From Hyphomicrobiales bacterium (GTDB taxonomy: Bacteria > Pseudomonadota > Alphaproteobacteria > Rhizobiales > Rhizobiaceae), in contig UBMP01000008.1 in assembly GCA_900466575.1 (NCBI GenBank), positions 186,001 through 250,000 of the forward strand: a DNA stretch of 64,000 nt, read 5' to 3'. Shown piece by piece: positions 58,223 through 64,000 of the stretch (the first letter of the stretch is position 1; each line of letters opens with the position of its first letter). A program made the position numbers and the translations under genes. Under the pieces are notes generated by a model that saw nothing but the letters and a program-made list of their open reading frames with translations, made no database searches and had not been told where the DNA came from.

Positions 58223-58424
58223 AGATGTAACAATTGCGGCGAAGCGTAAACACGTATGGTAACTCTTTCGTTAATTCTCCGATCTTCCGCAGCCATGAAA
58301 GGATATTCAGGTTGCAGCGGGACGCGTGAAAAAAGGCCTGCGCACCGCCTCCCGATTTACCCGGTATTAACCCTAATCGATCGATAACACTCGCAACCTC
58401 AATTTTATCGGAGCTATCCGCGGG
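58223..58424. promoter_or_regulatory. Divergent regulatory region of the upp-like cluster
   Basis: Between the wzc-like and wza-like genes lies a near-CtrA box (TTTA-N7-TTAACC, 58356-58370; one mismatch to TTAA-N7-TTAA) and an ATCGATCGAT palindrome at about 58376-58385. One or both could time polar polysaccharide synthesis with the cell cycle. No -35/-10 pair is clear. Confidence 0.4.
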
Positions 58425-59000
58425 ATGCCTCTCGACCTCAGCAGACGCAAGTTCATCTTCGCTTCACTCGCCCTGACTGCGCCTCTGGCTGCGTGCAACA
58501 CAACAGCACCTGCCTCCGGCGCTTTCAATCAGTCCCTGATGGCTCCCTACAGGCTCGATTCCGGTGATCGCCTGCGTATCACCGTCTTCGATCAGCCCAG
58601 CCTGACCAACACGTATAGTGTCGATCAGTCGGGCTATGTCGCCTTCCCGCTCATCGGTTCGGTTGCCGCGCGCGGCAAGACGTTGCAGGAGTTGGAGGTG
58701 GCCATTGCCTCGCAGCTGCGCAAGGGCTATCTGCGCGATCCGGACGTCACGGTGGAGGTCGATCGCTATCGCCCCATTTATGTCATGGGCGAAGTCGGTC
58801 AGCCGGGGCAGTATTCCTACGCGCCCGGAATGACGGTGCAGAACGCTGTTGCCGCTGCCGGTGGCTTCACGCCTCGCGCCCTTCAGTCGAGCGCGGATAT
58901 CAGTCGCAAGCTGAACGGACGCGTCCTGACCGGCCGTGTCGCCATCACCGACGCGATCCTGGCGGGCGATACGATCTACGTACGCGAACGCCTCTTCTGA
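58425..59000 (+). CDS. Wza/GumB-type outer-membrane polysaccharide export protein, short form
   Basis: 191 residues. N-terminal SRRKFIFASLALTAPLAAC combines a twin-arginine-like start with a lipobox (LAAC), so it is a lipoprotein. The Poly_export (PES) motif domain (YRLDSGDRLRITVFDQPSLTNTYSVDQSGYVAFPLIGSV) is followed by SLBB (YVMGEVGQPGQYSYAPGMTVQNAVAAAGGF). It has no C-terminal helical barrel segment, as in ExoF/GumB-like short forms. It would form the export channel for the polysaccharide made by the following genes. Homologue of the Wza-like gene of the Agrobacterium upp cluster. Confidence 0.88.
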   Translation: MPLDLSRRKFIFASLALTAPLAACNTTAPASGAFNQSLMAPYRLDSGDRLRITVFDQPSLTNTYSVDQSGYVAFPLIGSVAARGKTLQELEVAIASQLRKGYLRDPDVTVEVDRYRPIYVMGEVGQPGQYSYAPGMTVQNAVAAAGGFTPRALQSSADISRKLNGRVLTGRVAITDAILAGDTIYVRERLF

Positions 59001-59005
59001 TCGAT

Positions 59006-60157
59006 ATGGCCAAGACTGGCAAAATGCGCATCATCCATTGTTTTCGCTCGCCAGTCGGCGGGATATTCAGGCATGTTCGCGATCTTGCCATCGAGCATAG
59101 CAAGGCGGGTCATGATGTCGGCATCGTCTGCGACAGCACCACAGGCGGTGCATACGAAGATAAGCTTTTCGATCAGATCCGTCCCTACCTGGCCCTCGGT
59201 CTGACCCGTATTCCCATCAATCGCGCCATCAGTCCATCCGACTTTGGCGCCTTCATGAAGAGCTATCAACAAATCAAGAGTTTGCAGCCGGATGTTCTGC
59301 ATGGGCACGGCGCCAAAGGTGGCGCGATCGCCCGTGTCATCGGCTCACTGCTGCGGGTCAACAGGTATTGCGTAGCCCGCCTTTATTCCCCGCATGGCGG
59401 CAGCCTGCATTTTCACCCCGGCGTTCCGGGTTCGACCGTCTTCATGCTCGAGCGCATTCTGGAGCGGATGGGCGATGCGACCGTCTTCGTCTGTGAATTC
59501 GAGCGCGACGCCTATATTGCGAAAATCGGGCAGCTGTCGAAAAGAGCGGTTGTCAATTACAACGGTATCGACAGCACGGAATTCATTTCACCGGGCCTCG
59601 TCGAGGAACCGCGCGATTTCCAGTTTATCGGGATGATGCGCGACCTGAAGGGTGGCGATCTCTTCATCCGTGCGTTCGCAGAAGCGGAGCGCATCGTCGG
59701 ACGTCCGATGTCGGCATTGATGATCGGTGATGGCCCTGATCAGGAAAGATATGCTGAGATGATGGTCCAACTGGGCCTCGGCCAGCGCATCACCATGTTG
59801 CCCGCGATGAAGCAGCGAGAGGCGTTCCGCCTTGCGCGTACGCTCGTCGTCCCTTCGCGCGCAGAGGCAATGCCTTATATCGTCCTCGAGGCTGTCGCGG
59901 CAGGAAAGCCGATCATCGCGTCACGCGTTGGCGGAATTCCGGAAGCCTTGGGCCAAGACAACCCGGCGCTCACGCCGGCAGGCGACTGGGAGGTCATGGG
60001 CCAGGTCATGGCCCGTGCGGCAACCGATCCGACATGGCACAAAACGACACGCCCGGACATGGATGTGTTCGAAAAGACTTTCTCCAGCCGCGCAATGGGC
60101 GAGCGGATGATCGAGCTCTATCAATCGCTCAAGGACGAGATCAGCGGCAAAAATTAA
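59006..60157 (+). CDS. Family 4 glycosyltransferase
   Basis: 383 residues. GT-B fold, GT4-type. N-terminal acceptor domain MRIIHCFRSPVGGIFRHVRDLAIEHSKAGHDV. C-terminal donor domain contains VPSRAEAMPYIVLEAVAAGKPIIASRVGGIPE, the E-x7-E nucleotide-sugar motif. It adds a sugar to the lipid-linked repeat of the polysaccharide; the sugar is not known. Six bases after the wza-like gene and 109 before the polyprenyl transferase gene. Confidence 0.9.
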   Translation: MAKTGKMRIIHCFRSPVGGIFRHVRDLAIEHSKAGHDVGIVCDSTTGGAYEDKLFDQIRPYLALGLTRIPINRAISPSDFGAFMKSYQQIKSLQPDVLHGHGAKGGAIARVIGSLLRVNRYCVARLYSPHGGSLHFHPGVPGSTVFMLERILERMGDATVFVCEFERDAYIAKIGQLSKRAVVNYNGIDSTEFISPGLVEEPRDFQFIGMMRDLKGGDLFIRAFAEAERIVGRPMSALMIGDGPDQERYAEMMVQLGLGQRITMLPAMKQREAFRLARTLVVPSRAEAMPYIVLEAVAAGKPIIASRVGGIPEALGQDNPALTPAGDWEVMGQVMARAATDPTWHKTTRPDMDVFEKTFSSRAMGERMIELYQSLKDEISGKN

Positions 60158-60265
60158 GCGACCGTTGACCATATTCCTTAGAATTCCACGGTTGCACCCG
60201 GACTTAATCAATCTTTTCAAGGGTGACTGCTATGAATCTCTCATATTCGGAGATGGACGGCACTC

Positions 60266-61822
60266 ATGAATCAGATCGAACGCCACGATCAATTCGACAT
60301 CGACAAGATCCGTAAGCAAATTTCGGACGCTACAACGGCGACCGACGTGAAGCCGACCGCGCCGTCAAAGCCGCTGAACCCTTATGCGGCGCGCATCGCG
60401 TCGCAATTCGCACTTGATAGCAAGAAGCCTTCGATCATCGCGGGCTTCATCCGCATCGGCGAAGCCCTGCTGGTCGCTGCAGTTTGCTTGGGCTTCTATC
60501 TCGCAGCGCCCGAGGCCCATGTCCTTGGTATTCCCGGCGTCATCCTGCTTGCATTGCTGGCCGGTGCCTTCTCCACTTTCGTGACGCAGGTCCTCGACGG
60601 CTATCTCTTCCCGGTTCTGCGCTCCCCGCGCCGCGGCATCGCGCGTACGGTCGGAGCGCTGGCCATCACCTCTCTGATTTTCTGCCTCGTCGTGCTTTAT
60701 CGCGGCGGCAGCGCGGCAGCGCTCTTCTCAAGCGCCACCATCGGCGTGGTCATCGGTGCAAGCCTTCTCTCGCTTGAGCGAACATTCATCGCTTACGCGA
60801 TCCGCCGCTGGACCCGCAACGGCTTCATGGAGCGGCGCGCCGTCATTGTCGGCGGTGGCGCGCCGGCGCGTGACCTGATCCGCGAAATGGAAAGCATCAG
60901 CGACAACGACATTCGCATCTGCGGTATCTTCGACGACCGCGACGACCGCCGCTCCCCCGACATGGTAGCCGGCTATCCCAAGCTCGGCACATTTGACGAG
61001 CTGGTGGAGTTTGCCCGGACGGCACGCATCGACATTCTGATCATTGCATTGCCTCTTTCTGCCGAACTGCGCATCCTGGAATTGCTCAGAAAGCTCTGGG
61101 TGCTGCCTGTCGATATCCGCATTGCGGCCCATTCCAGCAAGCTCCGCTTCCGCCCGCGCGCCTATTCGCGGATCGGCAAGGTGTCGATGCTGGATGTCTT
61201 CGACAAGCCGATCGCGGATTGGGATTCGGTTGCCAAGCGCGCCTTCGACATCTTCTTTTCGCTCGTTGCCATCTGCCTGCTCTGGCCGCTCATGCTTGGC
61301 GCCGCCCTTGCGGTGAAGTTCACCTCCAAGGGCCCGATCATCTTCAAGCAGAAGCGCCACGGCTTCAACAATGAGGTCGTCGAGATCTACAAGTTCCGCT
61401 CGATGTATACCGAGATGAGCGATCCGACCGCCAAGCAAGCCGTGACGAAGAACGATCCCCGCGTCACGCCGGTCGGCCGCTTCATCCGCAAGACCTCCAT
61501 CGACGAGCTGCCGCAATTCTTCAACGTTCTTCAAGGCAGGCTGTCGCTGGTCGGACCGCGCCCGCATGCCGTGGCTGCGCAGACGCAGGACCGCGTCTAT
61601 GCCGAGGTCGTCGACACCTATTTCGCACGTCATCGCGTCAAGCCGGGTGTTACCGGCTGGGCCCAGATCAATGGCTGGCGCGGAGAGATCGACAGCGATG
61701 AGAAAATTCGCGGCCGTATCGCCGCCGATCTCTACTATATCGAAAACTGGTCGCTCTGGCTCGATCTCAAGATTCTCATCCTGACGCCGATTCGGCTGCT
61801 GAAGACGGACAACGCGTATTGA
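60266..61822 (+). CDS. Polyprenyl glycosylphosphotransferase (WbaP/WcaJ type, UppE-like)
   Basis: 518 residues. A disordered N-terminus and four membrane helices, a CoA-binding-like domain (RRAVIVGGGAPARDLIREM), then the catalytic domain starting at the last membrane helix, RAFDIFFSLVAICLLWPLMLGAALAVKFTSKGPIIFKQKRHG. The signature KFRSMYTEMSDP and ELPQFFNVLQGRLSLVGPRPH and the DxE (SIDELPQFFN) motif are those of initiating enzymes. It transfers a sugar-1-phosphate to undecaprenyl phosphate, starting each repeat unit. The Agrobacterium counterpart in the upp cluster is required for the polar adhesin. The stop overlaps the next gene (TTGA). Confidence 0.9.
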   Translation: MNQIERHDQFDIDKIRKQISDATTATDVKPTAPSKPLNPYAARIASQFALDSKKPSIIAGFIRIGEALLVAAVCLGFYLAAPEAHVLGIPGVILLALLAGAFSTFVTQVLDGYLFPVLRSPRRGIARTVGALAITSLIFCLVVLYRGGSAAALFSSATIGVVIGASLLSLERTFIAYAIRRWTRNGFMERRAVIVGGGAPARDLIREMESISDNDIRICGIFDDRDDRRSPDMVAGYPKLGTFDELVEFARTARIDILIIALPLSAELRILELLRKLWVLPVDIRIAAHSSKLRFRPRAYSRIGKVSMLDVFDKPIADWDSVAKRAFDIFFSLVAICLLWPLMLGAALAVKFTSKGPIIFKQKRHGFNNEVVEIYKFRSMYTEMSDPTAKQAVTKNDPRVTPVGRFIRKTSIDELPQFFNVLQGRLSLVGPRPHAVAAQTQDRVYAEVVDTYFARHRVKPGVTGWAQINGWRGEIDSDEKIRGRIAADLYYIENWSLWLDLKILILTPIRLLKTDNAY

Positions 61823-63072
61823 CCACGCTTGACGCCATGGGCGGCGGAACCTTCCGTCCGCATATCGCCACGTTCCGGTTCCTGGGATCGGTGCTGCTGG
61901 CGCTCGGCGTGTTTCTGACGGGATTCGTCATCCGCGAACCGGCGCCCACGGATGCCGTCATCGCGCTGCTCCTGGGCATCTGGTTCGTTCTGGGCCTGAA
62001 ACTCACGCGGGGCACCGGGCCGCTGGCCATGCTGCTGATTGCCATCGAGACGGGCTGTCTTCTGTCGCTCACGCAAATGACCGATGTTGCCGGCGGTTTC
62101 GCCTATTTCGGCGTGAGCGCCTTTCTGGCGCTGACGGCGATCTTCTACGCAGCGATCTTCGAGGATCGTTACGACCGCATGGAACTGATGTTCAAGGCCT
62201 GGACGGCGGCGGCGGTCATTACGTCGATGCTGGGCATCCTGGGCTACTTCCATGCTTTTTCAGGATCCGAGATCTTCACCCGCTACGATCGCGCCATGGG
62301 CGCCTTCAAGGACCCGAACGTTTTCGGGCCTTATCTGGTGGCCCCTGCCCTCTATCTGATCCACGGCATCCTGACCGGCAAGACCTATCACCTGCCCATC
62401 CGGGTCATATCGCTGCTGATCATTACCCTCGGCCTGTTCCTCGCCTTCTCGCGCGCGGCCTGGGGCCTCTTTGTCTTCGCAGCGGCGATGCTCGTTTTCA
62501 TCATGCTCCTGAAGGAGCGCACCTCGGCGTTTCGCCTGAAGATCCTCCTCCTGGCGCTCGCAGGCGTGGCCTTGATGGTCGCGGCAGTCGTCATCGCGCT
62601 GCAGTTCCAGAAGGTGGCCGATCTCTTCTCCACGCGCACGGAACTCGTCCAGTCCTACGACGGCGGACACCTCGGCCGCTTCGAACGCCACAGGCTCGGC
62701 TTCATGATGTCGATGGAAAAGCCGCTCGGGATCGGTCCGCTGGTGTTCAGCACGATCTTTCCGGAAGACGAGCACAATATCTGGCTGAAGATGCTGACGA
62801 GTTATGGCTGGCTGGGCTTCGTCTGCTACATCACGCTGATTGTCTGGACCGTTGTCGCAGGCTTCAAGCTGCTGCTGCGCAATCGTCCGTGGCAACCCTA
62901 CCTCATGATCGCCTGGATCGTCCTCGTCGGCCATGTCGGCATCGGCAACGTCATCGACACCGACCACTGGCGGCATTTCTACATGGTGCTGGGCATCATC
63001 TGGGGCTGCCGTGCGCTGGAGATGAACTATCAGCGGCAGCAGGCACGCGCCACGCCCCCCGCCACGCACTAA
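61819..63072 (+). CDS. O-antigen polymerase/ligase (Wzy-like)
   Basis: 417 residues from a TTG that overlaps the previous stop (TTGA). About ten to twelve membrane helices. The family motif is in a large periplasmic loop: GHLGRFERHRLGFMMSMEKPLGIGPLVFSTIFPEDEHNIWLKMLTSYGWLG; EDEHNIWLKML with DEHN is the O-antigen ligase/Wzy signature, and R-H-G-P residues fit. It polymerises lipid-linked repeats in the periplasm before export through the Wza-like protein. Last gene of the run, followed 97 bases later by the opposite-strand tRNA. Confidence 0.85.
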   Translation: MTTLDAMGGGTFRPHIATFRFLGSVLLALGVFLTGFVIREPAPTDAVIALLLGIWFVLGLKLTRGTGPLAMLLIAIETGCLLSLTQMTDVAGGFAYFGVSAFLALTAIFYAAIFEDRYDRMELMFKAWTAAAVITSMLGILGYFHAFSGSEIFTRYDRAMGAFKDPNVFGPYLVAPALYLIHGILTGKTYHLPIRVISLLIITLGLFLAFSRAAWGLFVFAAAMLVFIMLLKERTSAFRLKILLLALAGVALMVAAVVIALQFQKVADLFSTRTELVQSYDGGHLGRFERHRLGFMMSMEKPLGIGPLVFSTIFPEDEHNIWLKMLTSYGWLGFVCYITLIVWTVVAGFKLLLRNRPWQPYLMIAWIVLVGHVGIGNVIDTDHWRHFYMVLGIIWGCRALEMNYQRQQARATPPATH

Positions 63073-63169
63073 CGGGCGCGGCCACGACGCTCCCAACGGA
63101 CACCACGCATAACGTAACGTCATGTTCCGGAAGTACACCTGCGAAATCATTGAAAATTTGGGGAATTAA

Positions 63170-63246
<77 letters not shown>

Positions 63247-63354
63247 ACCTGCCTTCATGGAAAGCACGCACTCCATAACCGCGTCGCATGGCAAGCGCAA
63301 GAGGCAGGTGGAATAAATCGTCGGATTGAATGTCCGGCTGCGGGCCGATTGGCG

Positions 63355-63885
63355 TCAGCGTACCTGATCGAGCAGGCGCTTGCATTCCAGCAGGTCGTAG
63401 AGCGCTTCCTGCAGCAAAGCGCGGTCTTCCTTGCCGACGCCGGCAGGCCCCATCTCGGGGTCCTGATTCGAGGCACCAAAACCGAAGAAACGGCGTGTGG
63501 ACGGCGGCTTGGCCTTGCCGACGATCTGGTCTTCTTCGAGCGACGGCGGCTGGACCTTGGCGGCAGCCTGCTCGGCAGCCGCTGCCTGCGACAGCGCTTC
63601 GACGGCGTCCATATCGCCCGCGCCAATGGCGATGACGAACTTGTTGCCATTCGATTTCAGGAGCTTCTGGACGCCCTTGATCGTATAGCCGTGATCATAA
63701 AGAAGATGGCGAATGCCCTTGAGAAGGTCGACATCCTCGGGGCGATAGTAGCGGCGGCCGCCGCCGCGCTTCATGGGCTTGATCTGCGGAAAACGCGTTT
63801 CCCAGAACCTCAGGACGTGCTGCGGAAGGTCGAGGTCGTCTGCGACCTCGCTGATCGTCCGGAATGCGTCGGGGCTCTTTTCCAT
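63355..63885 (-). CDS. MerR-family transcriptional regulator
   Basis: 176 residues. The MerR winged helix-turn-helix is [69 protein letters not shown], with the RYY wing residues. It has no C-terminal metal-binding cysteines; the tail is Ala/Gln/Pro-rich and ends in [13 protein letters not shown]. This is the MerR protein found beside ihfA across alphaproteobacteria. It is transcribed after ihfA in the same direction. Target unknown. Confidence 0.9.
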   Translation of the reverse strand: MEKSPDAFRTISEVADDLDLPQHVLRFWETRFPQIKPMKRGGGRRYYRPEDVDLLKGIRHLLYDHGYTIKGVQKLLKSNGNKFVIAIGAGDMDAVEALSQAAAAEQAAAKVQPPSLEEDQIVGKAKPPSTRRFFGFGASNQDPEMGPAGVGKEDRALLQEALYDLLECKRLLDQVR

Positions 63886-63945
63886 CGTCTGTCTTCCTGC
63901 AGGCCACGCTTACGACCGCGAGCGGCTCGCCCTGCTCTCAAGCGG

Positions 63946-64000
63946 TCAGGCTGTCGGCGCTGCAGGCTTCTGCTTGGCCTTGCGCTGCTGATGCGACTTC
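63946..64000 (-). CDS. ihfA: Integration host factor alpha subunit, C-terminal end (5' part outside window)
   Basis: Only the last 17 codons and the stop are in the window; they read KSHQQRKAKQKPAAPTA. That matches the basic C-terminal tail of rhizobial IhfA and fits its conserved position directly upstream of this merR gene. The identification rests on a short segment plus position. Confidence 0.65.
   Translation of the reverse strand, partial: KSHQQRKAKQKPAAPTA

Noticed and set aside
57125-58249. 374-codon plus-strand ORF opposite the Wzc-like gene
   Set aside because: Shadow of the coiled-coil Wzz region; no start signal or family pattern.

Overview
The window is a 64 kb piece of chromosome from an alphaproteobacterium, most probably Rhizobiaceae (Agrobacterium/Rhizobium/Ciceribacter group). 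The evidence is the family content and order: cckA, a FliO-like gene and an Hpt gene next to a giant GPR/RgsE polar-growth coiled-coil gene; usg; alphaproteobacterial-type argC and ctaA; rplM-rpsI; and a unipolar-polysaccharide (upp-like) cluster ending at tRNA-Pro, a MerR gene and ihfA. Coding density is high, with many ATGA or tail-to-tail overlaps. I see no insertion sequence, prophage, CRISPR array or rRNA. It reads as core chromosome rather than a genomic island.

Layout. 1-9 kb: 3' truncated cckA (-), FliO-like protein, an Hpt phosphotransfer protein and the ~1800-residue growth-pole protein. 9-15 kb: a SnoaL-like gene preceded by a transcription-attenuator-like leader, a Pro/Lys/Glu-rich OmpA-family protein, and a polar amino-acid ABC transporter (binding protein plus two permeases, no ATPase). 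15-24 kb: usg, a methyltransferase, a YbaL-type antiporter, an XRE regulator, a beta-hydroxyacid dehydrogenase, an AlkD-like protein, a GT-C-like membrane protein, Lrp, a uracil-DNA glycosylase and a GST. 24-34 kb: a PdhS/PleC-like kinase, dgkA-cobT and cobS, DUF1289 plus retropepsin-like protease, an extensin-like lipoprotein and a GH3 beta-glucosidase. 34-48 kb: thioesterase, P450, LysR with lrgAB, a MarR/MFS pair sharing a palindromic operator, metY plus cupin, a DUF6455-type gene under an FNR/FixK box, and several small metabolic genes. 48-54 kb: rplM-rpsI, a sulfotransferase-like gene, argC, an extradiol dioxygenase and ctaA. 54-64 kb: the surface-polysaccharide cluster (GNAT, Wzc-like, Wza-like, GT4, polyprenyl glycosylphosphotransferase, Wzy-like), then tRNA-Pro, merR and the 3' end of ihfA.

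How it fits together. Much of the window belongs to asymmetric division and pole biology: CckA starts the CtrA phosphorelay, a PdhS-like kinase belongs to the DivK/PleC branch, GPR organises the growth pole, and the upp-like cluster would make the polar adhesin. Exact TTAA-N7-TTAA CtrA boxes lie upstream of the Hpt gene and of usg, and a one-mismatch version lies upstream of the wza-like gene. The most notable non-coding signals are a leader peptide/antiterminator/terminator arrangement before the SnoaL-like gene, the pair of MarR palindromes, the FNR box and a LacI-type operator before the beta-glucosidase. I found no convincing wholly new multi-gene system. The best candidates for undescribed biology are the attenuator, the CtrA-box/usg and CtrA-box/Hpt links, and the degenerate Wzc-type kinase domain.
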